Source: Ruminococcus sp.
Lineage (GTDB): Bacteria; Bacillota; Clostridia; Lachnospirales; Lachnospiraceae
DNA length: 64,000 bases
Assembly (NCBI GenBank): GCA_013911065.1
Contig: JACERV010000010.1
Span: 1 to 64,000, forward strand
Reading direction: 5' to 3'
A program made the position numbers and the translations under genes. Positions 31,858 to 40,185 of this stretch are shown piece by piece; the stretch's first letter is position 1, and each line of letters begins with the position of its first letter. The notes below the pieces were generated by a model that saw nothing but the letters and a program-made list of their open reading frames with translations, was not told the origin of the DNA and searched no databases.

Positions 31858-33225
31858 ATGATAAGAGTACCGGCAGGAACGACGATGACAACCCGGTTGT
31901 TAGGGGAGCTTATCGCAAAGCATAAGAAGGAAGTAAGTGATAGGTATGAAAAGCTGAAGAAGGCATATGAAAATGACTATGAAATATTTCACCAGGATAA
32001 AAAGCCAAAGCATAAGCCTGATAACCGGATTGCTGTGAATTTTGCTAAATATATTGTGGATACTATGAATGGTTTTTTTATTGGAAATCCCATAAAGGTG
32101 ACACATGAAGATCGTGAGGTGGCCGAGTATCTGGAGTATTTGGATCAGTACAATGACCAAGATGATAATAATGCCGAGCTATCTAAGATATGCGATATAT
32201 ACGGCAATGGATACGAAATGTATTTTGTTGATGAATCTGGACAGATAGGAATTACATATACGAGTCCTATGGAATCATTCATGGTTTGTGACGAATCCAT
32301 TCTGGAACGTCCTGTATTTTTCATCAGGTATTATAAGGATTCAGAAAATATAGAGCAAGGGAGCTGGTCGGATGTAAATGTGGTGCAGCATTTTATTAAC
32401 GAGGGTAGTTATAAATGGACAGATGAACCCAAGACACATGCTTTCGACGGTGTTCCAGCATCGGAATTTGTGGAGAATGCCGAAAGATTGGGGATATTTG
32501 AAAGCGCACTTCCAATGATTAATGCTTTCAATAAAGCGATTTCTGAAAAAGCCAACGATGTTGACTATTTTGCAGACGCATATCTGAAAGTGCTGGGATC
32601 TAAGTTGGACAAAGAAGACCTTGACTATCTGAGAGACAACAGAATTATAAACTTGGAGGGAGACATTGAAAAGATAATCGTTGAATTTCTGGAAAAGCCT
32701 AACAGCGACGAGACTCAGGAGCATCTGATTGACCGTTTGGAGCGGTTAATCTTTCAACTCAGTATGGTAGCAAATCTTTCTGATGAGAACTTTGGTACAA
32801 GCTCAGGGATTGCATTAAAATATAAGCTCCAAGGAATGAGCAATCTGGCGAAGACTAAGGAGCGGAAATTCATCTCTGGAATGAATCGTAGGTACAGAAT
32901 TATCTTTAGCAACCCTCTGTCTGATGTGCAAAAAGATGACTGGCTAGGAATACAGTATACTTTTACACCGAACTTCCCTGCTAATGTATTGGAAGAAACG
33001 CAGATTGCACAGAACATTGATGGGGTTGTTTCGCAGGAGACTCAGCTGTCTGTTCTCTCTATTGTGGATAACGCACGGGAAGAGATTGACAAGATTGAAA
33101 AAGAGCGGGAGAAACAGCGGGAAACGGCCGTAGATCACAGGCTGAATGAGAGGTTGAATGATGGACAGCAAAACATATTGGAGCCAGAGAGAAGCGCGAC
33201 AGCTTCGGAAGAACACCGAGGATGA
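31858..33225 (+). CDS. Portal protein (SPP1 gp6-like)
   Basis: 455 residues from ATG 31858 (GGAGGAATTTAAC in front, one base after the terL stop). The beginning (LGELIAKHKKEVSDRYEKLKK, YEIFHQDKKPKHKPDNRIAVNFAKYIVDT) matches the SPP1 gp6 portal family; the C-terminus is a Glu/Arg-rich coiled coil. Twelve copies form the DNA entry ring at one vertex, the docking site of the terminase. It overlaps the next gene by 68 bases. Confidence 0.92.
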   Translation: MIRVPAGTTMTTRLLGELIAKHKKEVSDRYEKLKKAYENDYEIFHQDKKPKHKPDNRIAVNFAKYIVDTMNGFFIGNPIKVTHEDREVAEYLEYLDQYNDQDDNNAELSKICDIYGNGYEMYFVDESGQIGITYTSPMESFMVCDESILERPVFFIRYYKDSENIEQGSWSDVNVVQHFINEGSYKWTDEPKTHAFDGVPASEFVENAERLGIFESALPMINAFNKAISEKANDVDYFADAYLKVLGSKLDKEDLDYLRDNRIINLEGDIEKIIVEFLEKPNSDETQEHLIDRLERLIFQLSMVANLSDENFGTSSGIALKYKLQGMSNLAKTKERKFISGMNRRYRIIFSNPLSDVQKDDWLGIQYTFTPNFPANVLEETQIAQNIDGVVSQETQLSVLSIVDNAREEIDKIEKEREKQRETAVDHRLNERLNDGQQNILEPERSATASEEHRG

Positions 33226-34663
33226 GCTGGAATATAATAAGAAAATCAAAGAAACCTATGATTATATGATGGATAATATCCAGAAGGAGATTAATGGCTT
33301 TTATGCCCGATATGCATCCAAAGAGGGAATAACCTTGTCAGAGGCTAAGAAGAGGGTTTCTGACCTTGATATCGAAGCTTACGGGCGAAAGGCGAAACGG
33401 TATGTAGAAAGTAAAACGTTTTCGAAAGAAGCCAATGAGGAAATGCGGCTGTACAATGCTACTATGAAGATAAACAGGCTTGAAATGCTGAAAGCTAATA
33501 TTGGGTTGGAGCTGGTGAGTGGATTTGATGAGTTGCAGCAGTTTTTTGATACTACTCTTACTGATCGCACACTGTCGGAGTTTGAGCGCCAGGCTGGTAT
33601 ACTTGGGAAGTCGGTCCTGAACAATGAAAAAGCAGCCCATTCCATTGTAAATGCATCCTTCCAGAATGCGACATTCTCTAATCGCATATGGATGTATCAG
33701 GATATGCTGAAAGCTGAGCTTGCCAGTCAGCTGAAGATTGGGCTTGTCCAGGGCAGGAATCCCCGGGAGCTTGCCAGGCATATCTCTAAGGTCTTTGGAG
33801 TCAGTCGAAGCAACGCGGAACGGCTCATGCAGACAGAACTGGCCAGAGTACAGACAGAGGCCCAGAAGCAGTCATATGAGCGGAACGGCTATGATGAATA
33901 TGTATTTATCGCAGAGCCTACCGCTTGTCCGATATGCAGGGTACTGGATGATAAGGTTTTCAAGGTTACAAAGATGATGCCGGGAGAGAACGCAAGTCCT
34001 ATGCATCCCCATTGCCGATGTAGTACTGCAGCACATATGGACCGGCAAGAATTTGATAAGTGGCTGGATTGGATAGACAAGGGCGGGACTACTGATGAAT
34101 GGGAAAGATTAAGGAATAGTGAAAATATTAATCATAGGCTCATGGATTCAACGGATAAGTGGGCAAAAGAGGCACGAAAAGAATTGCTGAAATCGGAAAA
34201 AAGTCTTGGGAGGAGAAGTAAAGAGATTATGGAGGTGTATGGAACTAAAGGTGAGTACATTATGACGAGAAGAGGGGATGCAAACAGTGTGAGATTATCC
34301 ATCTTGGATTACCGTAAACTTAGAAATGCCGTTGTTACTCACAACCATCCATCGGGAGGTTCCTTTTCTTTTCAGGACATAAGGTTTTTAAAAGAAATAC
34401 CTATTTCGGAATTAAGAGTGTCTACCGTCAGTGGAGCTTATTACTTGCGAAAGCCGGCGAAGTGGCCGCAAGAAATTAATTCATCAAAGAAAATAGCAGA
34501 GGCTCTGGAACAAATCAGAAAAGAGTTGAAACCGAAGTACATAAAGCTGTATAATGATGGTGTAATTACAAAATCGGACAGGCACAAGATGTTTACGGAT
34601 GAAGTAAATAAGATTTTTGCTGAAAGGTATGGGTTAGAATATGGAAACGAACCTTATGAGTAA
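33158..34663 (+). CDS. MuF-type minor head protein with JAMM-like C-terminal domain
   Basis: 501 residues. Residues about 60-310 are an SPP1 gp7/Mu F head-morphogenesis domain (RNPRELARHISKVFGVSRSNA, ACPICRVLDDKVF, MHPHCRC). Residues about 345-501 are an extra domain with TKGEYIMTRRGD, then VVTHNHPSGGSFSFQDI, close to the HxHPSG...SxxD metal site of JAMM/RadC proteins, and SELRVSTVSGAYYL. Phage MuF proteins with variable C-terminal domains have been described as polymorphic toxins delivered with the virion. The small acidic ORF just after it is placed like an immunity gene. The start codon is ATG 33158 inside the portal gene. Confidence 0.82.
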   Translation: MMDSKTYWSQREARQLRKNTEDELEYNKKIKETYDYMMDNIQKEINGFYARYASKEGITLSEAKKRVSDLDIEAYGRKAKRYVESKTFSKEANEEMRLYNATMKINRLEMLKANIGLELVSGFDELQQFFDTTLTDRTLSEFERQAGILGKSVLNNEKAAHSIVNASFQNATFSNRIWMYQDMLKAELASQLKIGLVQGRNPRELARHISKVFGVSRSNAERLMQTELARVQTEAQKQSYERNGYDEYVFIAEPTACPICRVLDDKVFKVTKMMPGENASPMHPHCRCSTAAHMDRQEFDKWLDWIDKGGTTDEWERLRNSENINHRLMDSTDKWAKEARKELLKSEKSLGRRSKEIMEVYGTKGEYIMTRRGDANSVRLSILDYRKLRNAVVTHNHPSGGSFSFQDIRFLKEIPISELRVSTVSGAYYLRKPAKWPQEINSSKKIAEALEQIRKELKPKYIKLYNDGVITKSDRHKMFTDEVNKIFAERYGLEYGNEPYE

Positions 34664-34802
34664 AATATTAAAAGAAAAGAAAGTCAGGTTTAGTGATTTG
34701 CCAGATGGATTTGACATTGAGAGTCTTCCGGAAGATACAGTGATTATTTTTGATGAAGATTTTCCAGAACTTGATGATAATTATTGGGAAGATGATAAAT
34801 AA
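34656..34802 (+). CDS. Small acidic protein, possible MuF immunity partner
   Basis: 48 residues from ATG 34656, whose start overlaps the MuF stop (ATGAGTAA); ATG 34641 in frame would give 53 residues. The N-terminus is basic (MSKILKEKKVRFSDL) and the rest very acidic (EDTVIIFDEDFPELDDNYWEDD). Translational coupling to the MuF gene, small size and acidity fit an immunity protein that neutralises the C-terminal domain; this is inference. A terminator follows directly, so the pair behaves as a cassette in the head operon. Confidence 0.6.
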   Translation: MSKILKEKKVRFSDLPDGFDIESLPEDTVIIFDEDFPELDDNYWEDDK

Positions 34803-34805
34803 ACA

Positions 34806-34837
34806 ACCACCAGTCAAAATGGCCGGTGGTATTTTTA
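34806..34837 (+). terminator. Terminator after the MuF/acidic-protein pair
   Basis: ACCACC pairs with GGTGGT, with an inner GGCC/loop, followed by ATTTTTAT. It lies within the head operon, so it must be leaky or antiterminated in the lytic cycle. Confidence 0.65.
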
Positions 34838-34860
34838 TGTGAAATTTTAAGGAGGTTTGA

Positions 34861-35211
34861 ATGAAAGTAAATATACTAGGTACGGAATATACCGTATTCA
34901 CAGATGATGCAAATGACCCGGAATTAAAAGGTAAGGATAGAGCCGGGTATTGCTTTTATGATGCAAGAGAAATACATATTGCTGACCCTGACACGGATGA
35001 TGATTGGAAGAATGAGCCGGAAAAGGCAAAGAAGAACTGCATAAACAGAGTATTAAGGCATGAAATTATTCACGCCTTTTTTATGGAATCAGGGTTAGCA
35101 TACGACACGGTAGATGTTGAAGCTTGGGCAGTGAATGAGGAAATGGTTGATTGGATAGCCATACAATTCCCTAAACTGCAAAAGGCATTTGAGGAGGTGG
35201 GCTGCCTATGA
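34861..35211 (+). CDS. Putative zinc metallopeptidase
   Basis: 116 residues from ATG 34861 (AAGGAGGTTTGA in front). RHEIIHAFFMESGL holds the zincin motif HExxH, with later acidic residues (DVEAWAVNEEMVDW) that may complete the site. Small zincins of this kind occur between the MuF and scaffold genes of several Firmicute phages. The substrate is unknown; a head-protein role is plausible from position. It overlaps the Prp gene by 4 bases. Confidence 0.72.
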   Translation: MKVNILGTEYTVFTDDANDPELKGKDRAGYCFYDAREIHIADPDTDDDWKNEPEKAKKNCINRVLRHEIIHAFFMESGLAYDTVDVEAWAVNEEMVDWIAIQFPKLQKAFEEVGCL

Positions 35212-35495
35212 TTGAAGTAAGCGTCCAAAAGGACGAGATATCAATAATGGGCCATGCAGGTTATGCTCCCCGGGGGCAGGACATTGTGTGTGCTGGTGTA
35301 ACAGCTCTCACACAGACCCTGGCGGCGTCCCTTGATAATCTGACAGATGATAAACCAGATTATACAATCGCACCCGGGGTATTTAAATTAGAAACAAAGG
35401 CTTTATCAGCAAAAGCAAGATTGTTGGTAGATTCTTTTTTTATTGGCATCTGTAGAATTGCAGATGCTTATCCGAAAAATGTCCGGATGATATGA
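35208..35495 (+). CDS. prp: Phage Prp-like cysteine protease
   Basis: 95 residues. GHAGYAPRGQDIVCAGVTALTQT carries the catalytic pair of the Prp family: the His of GHA and the Cys of DIVCAGV. Host Prp removes the N-terminal extension of ribosomal protein L27 after an LQ(F)FA-type motif in Firmicutes, and a staphylococcal phage homologue or the host enzyme trims capsid and scaffold proteins. Here the scaffold, capsid and tail-tube proteins all carry LQLFA or LQLFS near their N-termini, so the likely job is head, and perhaps tail, maturation. Confidence 0.88.
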   Translation: MIEVSVQKDEISIMGHAGYAPRGQDIVCAGVTALTQTLAASLDNLTDDKPDYTIAPGVFKLETKALSAKARLLVDSFFIGICRIADAYPKNVRMI

Positions 35496-35567
35496 CCAGG
35501 CGTGAATGTCATAAAACCTTACGGATTATCAAGCCAGGCGTGGAGGCTATAAACTACGGACTGATAT
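35496..35567 (+). repeat. Imperfect direct repeats before the scaffold gene
   Basis: Two copies, starting at 35496 and 35534, share CCAGGCGTG, then ATAAA and TTACGGA/CTACGGA. They lie in the 115-base gap before the scaffold gene and could fold or bind a protein in the mRNA leader. Confidence 0.5.
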
Positions 35568-35610
35568 CAGTGAAGCATTGTATCACTTTAAACTATGGAG
35601 GTAAACAAAA

Positions 35611-36261
35611 ATGAAACTTATGAACAATCACTATAAGGTAACCAGTATCTTTAATAATGGACTGAATTTGCAGTTATTTGCTGACCCGGCGCCAGTGGAT
35701 CCGGGTGACCCAAATCCAGCAGACCCAACAGACCCCAAACCAGCGGACCCGAATCCAACAGACCCAGCTCTTAAACCGGAGCCAAAGTACACGGACGATG
35801 ACCTGGATAAAATCATAAATGAAAAGTTCGCGGATTGGCAGAAGAAAAAGCAGAAGGAAATCGATGAGGCTAAAAAGCTTGCAGGGATGTCTGCACAGGA
35901 AAAAGCAGAGCACGAACTGAAAGATACCAGACAACAGCTTGAAAAGCTCATGAAGCAACAGACACTTTCAGAGATGTCCAAGACTGCCAGGTCCATTCTT
36001 TCAGAGAAGAATATCAATGTGAACGATGACCTGCTGTCTATGTTGGTGTCAGAGGATGCAGACAAGACAAAGAATGCAATTGATTCTTTTGTCTCCATGT
36101 TCCAATCAGCGGTTAAAAATGCCGTTGCTGATGCCTTGAAAAGTCCTGCTCCAAGAACGGGAACAACATCAGGATTAACAAAAGAACAAATTCTGTCTGT
36201 TAAGAACAGGAATGAAAGACAACGGCTTATTCAAGAAAACTTGAACTTGTTTAATAATTAA
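35611..36261 (+). CDS. Capsid scaffold protein (DUF4355/GP20-like)
   Basis: 216 residues; ATG 35611 after TATGGAGGTAAAC. The sequence LNLQLFADPAP at about 19-29 is a Prp-type cleavage site. A Pro/Asp-rich linker (DPxxPxDP repeats, about 28-60) is followed by a long coiled coil (about 75-130) and a helical capsid-binding end. Scaffolds guide coat assembly and then leave the head, here perhaps by Prp cleavage. Position between protease and coat gene supports the call. Confidence 0.87.
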   Translation: MKLMNNHYKVTSIFNNGLNLQLFADPAPVDPGDPNPADPTDPKPADPNPTDPALKPEPKYTDDDLDKIINEKFADWQKKKQKEIDEAKKLAGMSAQEKAEHELKDTRQQLEKLMKQQTLSEMSKTARSILSEKNINVNDDLLSMLVSEDADKTKNAIDSFVSMFQSAVKNAVADALKSPAPRTGTTSGLTKEQILSVKNRNERQRLIQENLNLFNN

Positions 36262-36272
36262 GAAAAGGAGAT

Positions 36273-37178
36273 ATGAAAAATATGAAATATAAGAAATTCT
36301 TAGAATTACAGCTTTTTGCAGCACCAGAAGGAACTATCATATCAACAGACTTGGAGCCAGCAATCTCCGTGGATTTTACATCCCGTTTAAGCTCAAACAT
36401 AACGGAATTACAAGAACTGTTGGGAATTGTTGATCTCGACCCCATGAGTGAGGGGACAACGATTAAAATTTATAAAATGACCCAGGTCAACACACCGGCT
36501 CAGGTAGGTGAGGGAGAGAAAATTGGCCTTACCCAAATTAAGCAGGAACTAGCAAAAACTGTTGAACTTACTCTGAAGAAATACCGCAAGCAGACTACTG
36601 CAGAGGCAATTCAGCGGAATAGCCGTGCGTTGGCGATTAATAAGACAGATGAAAAACTGGTGTCTGGTGTACAGAAAGACATTAAAAAGAACTTTTACAG
36701 TCTGCTTGGCACAGGAACCGGAACGGCTACTGGAACAGGATTGCAGGCAGCCCTTTCTTCTGCATGGGGAGCAGTTAAGAAATTCTATGAGGATGAGGAT
36801 GCCACACCGATTTTCTTTGTTTCCTCTGATGATGTGGCTGAGTATCTTGGTACTGCTCAGGTGACTATGCAGACGGCCTTTGGAATGTCCTATATTGAGG
36901 ATTTCCTTGGACTTGGAACATTGGTAATTTCACCGGCACTTACCAAAGGGAAATTGATTGCCACAGCAAAAGAGAACTTAAGAGGTGCATATGTTCCAGC
37001 AAATTCTGGAGACCTTGCAATGTCCTTTGGTCTGACAGCGGATGCAACGGGGTTAATCGGTATGACACATGCCACAGCAACTGAGAATGCATGTATTGAA
37101 ACGCTGATGTTCAGTGGCGTTATTTTCTATCCTGAGTATCTGGATGGTGTAATTGTATCCACAATAACAGGCGCATAG
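36273..37178 (+). CDS. Major capsid protein (HK97 fold)
   Basis: 301 residues; ATG 36273 after AAAAGGAGAT. LELQLFAAPEG at about 10-20 marks a Prp site, so the mature protein would begin near residue 16. The rest is a typical HK97-type coat: an N-arm, an EKIGLTQIKQELAKTVELTLKKYRK segment shared by this family as the E-loop/strand, and the C-terminal ENLRGAYVPANSG and ENACIETLMFSGVIFYPE strands. It forms the icosahedral shell. The motif at the N-terminus is unusually clean. Confidence 0.9.
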   Translation: MKNMKYKKFLELQLFAAPEGTIISTDLEPAISVDFTSRLSSNITELQELLGIVDLDPMSEGTTIKIYKMTQVNTPAQVGEGEKIGLTQIKQELAKTVELTLKKYRKQTTAEAIQRNSRALAINKTDEKLVSGVQKDIKKNFYSLLGTGTGTATGTGLQAALSSAWGAVKKFYEDEDATPIFFVSSDDVAEYLGTAQVTMQTAFGMSYIEDFLGLGTLVISPALTKGKLIATAKENLRGAYVPANSGDLAMSFGLTADATGLIGMTHATATENACIETLMFSGVIFYPEYLDGVIVSTITGA

Positions 37179-37188
37179 GAGAAGCAAT

Positions 37189-37461
37189 ATGTATAGAGTA
37201 ATTCAGTTTTTTACAGATTTACAAGACAACGATTATCCTTATCACGTGGGCGATACATTCCCACGTGGAGGCATTGGCACAACTGATGGACGTCTGGCAG
37301 AGTTATCCGGACATGAAAATAAACAGAGAACTCCATTGATTGAATTTGTGAAAGAAGATAAAGAACCTGAGGGCGGAGAAGAAAATATTGAGTCCCCGGT
37401 TCCAGAAACACTGCAAGACTCTATCACAAAAAAGGCTGAAGCTAAAACCTCAAAGAAATAG
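37189..37461 (+). CDS. Small head-region phage protein
   Basis: 90 residues from ATG 37189 (GGAGAAGCAAT in front). Starts MYRVIQFFTDLQDNDYPYHVGD, an arrangement often found directly after coat genes, then acidic and Lys-rich disordered residues. It may be a minor head or decoration protein; no firm family. Confidence 0.6.
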   Translation: MYRVIQFFTDLQDNDYPYHVGDTFPRGGIGTTDGRLAELSGHENKQRTPLIEFVKEDKEPEGGEENIESPVPETLQDSITKKAEAKTSKK

Positions 37462-37473
37462 GGGGTGCGTGCC

Positions 37474-37806
37474 ATGTTAAGAGATTTAAAGCAGATGCTG
37501 GGTTTTGATCCGGACGAGGAAGACCAGAATCTGGATGCTAAGCTAAACTGGATATTATCGTCCGTAAAGGGGCGGTTAAAGCTAAAACTTGGAGGTATTG
37601 AACCTCCTGAGGAAATGAACCATATCATTACGGAAGTATCCATCATACGATATAACCGGATAGGCTCAGAGGGTATGGAGTCGCATACAGTAGAAGGAGA
37701 AAGTCAAGGCTATATAGGAAATGACTTTGACGGTTTCGAAGATGAGATACAGGCATTTCTTGATACACAGCGGGAGACGAAAAGAGGAAAGGTGAGGTTT
37801 TTATGA
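37474..37806 (+). CDS. Head-tail connector (adaptor) protein
   Basis: 110 residues from ATG 37474 with AGGGGGTGCGTGCC before it. LRDLKQMLGFDPDEEDQNLD, then LNWILSSVKGRLKLKLG, then ITEVSIIRYNRIGSEGM, is the helical adaptor fold of the gp6/gp15-like connector family that caps the portal. The next gene overlaps by 4 bases. Confidence 0.85.
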   Translation: MLRDLKQMLGFDPDEEDQNLDAKLNWILSSVKGRLKLKLGGIEPPEEMNHIITEVSIIRYNRIGSEGMESHTVEGESQGYIGNDFDGFEDEIQAFLDTQRETKRGKVRFL

Positions 37807-38105
37807 GGTTCGATATACCTGTATTCTTCCAGAATATCCAGAAGGGCAAATATGACCCCATAGCAGGTAAATATAAGAATGATATCTTGACAGAAGTGAA
37901 ACGCTTGGCCAGTGTAACCAATGCCAGTACAGAAACCCTCACCCTTGTATATGGGGAGATTAGGCGTGGGGCATGTGTAGTACGGATACAGAATCATTAT
38001 ACCGGTCCATTTGAGTTTATCCGCATAGGCGATAAGCAGTACAGAGTGGATTATACAAGGCCCCTAAAAGTTAAGCATACATTTGTGGTAAGCGAGGTGA
38101 AGTGA
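37803..38105 (+). CDS. Head-closure (stopper) protein
   Basis: 100 residues; ATG overlaps the preceding stop. A small beta-barrel pattern: TLVYGEIRRGACVVRIQNHY, then FEFIRIGDKQYRVDYTR. Matches the position and size of phage head-closure proteins of the SPP1 gp16/HK97 gp7 type. It seals the head before the tail joins. Confidence 0.78.
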   Translation: MRFDIPVFFQNIQKGKYDPIAGKYKNDILTEVKRLASVTNASTETLTLVYGEIRRGACVVRIQNHYTGPFEFIRIGDKQYRVDYTRPLKVKHTFVVSEVK

Positions 38106-38107
38106 CC

Positions 38108-38446
38108 ATGGCTGATATTAAGATTATCGGGCTTGATAAACTGGAAAAGCAACTCAAGAAAAACGCTACACTGAATGACGTTAAGCAAGCTGTGAAAATG
38201 AGTGGAACAACGCTGCAGGAGGAAGCAAAAAGAATTGTTCCTGTTGATTCAAGTAATTTAAAAGATACTATGATAGGGCCAGAAATATCTAACGGGGGTA
38301 TGACTGTAGAGGTAGCGGCTATGGCTGAGTATGGAGAATACGTAGAATATGGTACTCGCTATATGGAGGCACAGCCGTACATGCGACCAGCGTTGAAAAA
38401 AGCCGAAAAGGAATTCCGTGCAAACATGAAAAAAATGGTTAATTAA
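38108..38446 (+). CDS. HK97 gp10-like tail-completion protein
   Basis: 112 residues; ATG 38108 (GAGGTGAAGTGACC in front). GLDKLEKQLKKN at the start and GTRYMEAQPYMRPAL near the end are the two signatures of the HK97 gp10 family, which joins the connector to the tail tube. Confidence 0.88.
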   Translation: MADIKIIGLDKLEKQLKKNATLNDVKQAVKMSGTTLQEEAKRIVPVDSSNLKDTMIGPEISNGGMTVEVAAMAEYGEYVEYGTRYMEAQPYMRPALKKAEKEFRANMKKMVN

Positions 38447-38455
38447 GGGGTGCGT

Positions 38456-38845
38456 ATGAGTAAAACAGCAGAACAAGCAATTCATGATAAGCTATGGCAG
38501 ATTGTATCTCCCCTGGTTTCCGATAAAGTCTATGAGAGCCGCCCTATGACAGAAGTCGGATACCCGTTTGCAGACTTCGGGGACTTTCAGGCGGCCTTTA
38601 CTGGCACGAAAAACGGAGCCACGGCACAAATTAATGCAGACCTTAACATCTGGGATACAGAAGACAAGAGAAAAAACGTGTCTGAGATTGGGGAAAGTGT
38701 ATTTAGGCAAGCCATGATTCTAAAAGAGGCTTTCGGATACCCGGTTATGTTAAGGGTGAGCGACTCTACGATTCAAGTTATCCAGGATAGAACGGTAACA
38801 CCGGCAATATGGCGTTGCATAGTGCATTTAGAATTTAATATATAG
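38456..38845 (+). CDS. Tail terminator-like protein
   Basis: 129 residues from ATG 38456 after AAGGGGTGCGT. Starts MSKTAEQAIHDKLWQIVSPL and ends with RDRTVTPAIWRCIVHLEF-like strands (DRTVTPAIWRCIVHLEF); this arrangement of alpha/beta elements after a gp10 gene is typical of the gpU/SPP1 gp17-type terminator (DUF3168-like). It caps the tail tube. Confidence 0.72.
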   Translation: MSKTAEQAIHDKLWQIVSPLVSDKVYESRPMTEVGYPFADFGDFQAAFTGTKNGATAQINADLNIWDTEDKRKNVSEIGESVFRQAMILKEAFGYPVMLRVSDSTIQVIQDRTVTPAIWRCIVHLEFNI

Positions 38846-38856
38846 GAGGTAAACAC

Positions 38857-39396
38857 ATGAAATTTGATTTGCAATTATTTAGTGTAATACAAGGAAAAAG
38901 AATTGTTTATTTATACAGACGATTGAAAGATGCAACTTTAGTGGACGCAATGGCTATTGCATTTACAACAGAGAACAGCACCTCAAAATCCCGTGACTCA
39001 GATACCGTATCTACAAAGAGCGGTACAATCAGGGTTCCCCAGGATACAGAGGTGGAAATCAGCACAACAGCTTTATTTGCAAGTGAAAATGATGAGATTG
39101 TAAGAAAGATTGAATCTGCACTTGACGATGGAGAATTAATGGAAATTTGGGAGGTAAATCTTGATAAAAAAGGAACTGAGGCAGACGCTGAAAAGTTCTT
39201 TGCCAAGTATTATCAAGGTTATGTTTCCAGTTTTGAACTATCTTCAAACTCTGAGGACCATGTAGAAGCATCTCTTGAGTTTGCTATTAATGGCAAAGGG
39301 GTTGACGGATATGCCACCGTTACAGAGGAACAGCAGGAGTTGGCAGATTACATATTCAAGAATACAACAAAAGAAACAGAAGGGACAGAGGGCTAA
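38857..39396 (+). CDS. Major tail tube protein (TP901-1-like) with LQLFS motif
   Basis: 179 residues; ATG 38857 after AGGAGGTAAACAC. MKFDLQLFSVIQGK opens the protein: LQLFS resembles the Prp site seen in coat and scaffold. The rest fits the TP901-1 tail tube family (ALVD-like AIAFTTENSTSKSRDSDT, TKSGTIRVPQDTEVEISTTAL, WEVNLDKKG). Hexamers stack into the tail tube. A protease motif on a tail tube is not something I know as standard for this family. Confidence 0.85.
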   Translation: MKFDLQLFSVIQGKRIVYLYRRLKDATLVDAMAIAFTTENSTSKSRDSDTVSTKSGTIRVPQDTEVEISTTALFASENDEIVRKIESALDDGELMEIWEVNLDKKGTEADAEKFFAKYYQGYVSSFELSSNSEDHVEASLEFAINGKGVDGYATVTEEQQELADYIFKNTTKETEGTEG

Positions 39397-39429
39397 TAAT
39401 AGGTCCTCTTTTTTATGGAGGTAAAATAT

Positions 39430-39831
39430 ATGTTTGAATTAACAATCAATGATCAAGTGTATCAGTTTAATTTTGGAATGGGATTTTTGCGTGAAACAAA
39501 TAAAAGGCAAGCCGTCCCTGTGGATGGAGTACCGGGGGCAAAGAAGAATATAGGGTGTAGATACACGATAGCAGGCATAATCGACAAAGAACCAGAAACG
39601 CTTGTTGATGTACTTTTTATTGCCAACGAAGGACAAACCCCGCGCTTGTCAAAAGCTGCTCTTGATAAATTTGTCGAGGATGAAAATACGAATATTGATG
39701 AAGTTTTCGAGGCTGTACTGGGTTTTTTAGAGACGGCCAATGCTACCAAGAACATAACGAAGAACTTACAGGAAATGGTAGAGAAGGAGAAGGCAAAACA
39801 GGAAGCGGTGGAAATGACAGAGAAACAGTAG
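39430..39831 (+). CDS. Tail assembly chaperone, upstream part
   Basis: 133 residues; ATG 39430 has TATGGAGGTAAAATAT in front. MFELTINDQVYQFNFGMGFLR is the start of the TP901-1/Gp14-type tail assembly chaperone; it wraps the tape measure while the tube forms. It ends in the -1 overlap with the next ORF, whose reading frame stays open back through this gene's 3' end. That suggests a -1 frameshift making a longer G-T type product, as in lambda. Confidence 0.82.
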   Translation: MFELTINDQVYQFNFGMGFLRETNKRQAVPVDGVPGAKKNIGCRYTIAGIIDKEPETLVDVLFIANEGQTPRLSKAALDKFVEDENTNIDEVFEAVLGFLETANATKNITKNLQEMVEKEKAKQEAVEMTEKQ

Positions 39832-39866
39832 AAGAAGACTTTGAGGACACTTACCGAAAAATCGCT

Positions 39867-40184
39867 TTGAATTGTTTCCGATATCTTGGTTTCAAGAACT
39901 TTGCAGAGGTGGATCGTCTTACTATCCCTGAATACCAGTTGTTAATGGAAGCTTGTCAACTAAAGATGGTTGATGAAGATTATCGTATACATCAACAGGC
40001 ATGGCTTAACTTTTCTGCACAGGCCGAAAAGTCTGCTGGAAAAGGGAAGTCAAGGCCAGTGTATGACCGATTCGAAAAGTTCTTCGATTATGAAAAAGCT
40101 CTGTCTAGATTACAGAAAAGCAGTAATAAATCGAAGGAACGCTTTGCTGGAATTGGCAAATTATTAAAGAAAGGTGGGGACTGA
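39867..40184 (+). CDS. Tail assembly chaperone, downstream part (frameshift product)
   Basis: The nominal TTG start at 39867 has no ribosome binding site. The frame is open upstream to about 39780, -1 relative to the first chaperone ORF, so translation probably enters by a -1 shift. A GCAAAACA run (39794-39800, zero-frame GCA AAA CAG) is the best slip site seen: the AAA codon can re-pair after the shift. Residues FRYLGFKNFAEVDRLTIPEYQ and the Lys/Arg-rich end fit the T part of such proteins. Directly followed by the tape-measure gene. Confidence 0.75.
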   Translation: MNCFRYLGFKNFAEVDRLTIPEYQLLMEACQLKMVDEDYRIHQQAWLNFSAQAEKSAGKGKSRPVYDRFEKFFDYEKALSRLQKSSNKSKERFAGIGKLLKKGGD

Positions 40185-40185
40185 T

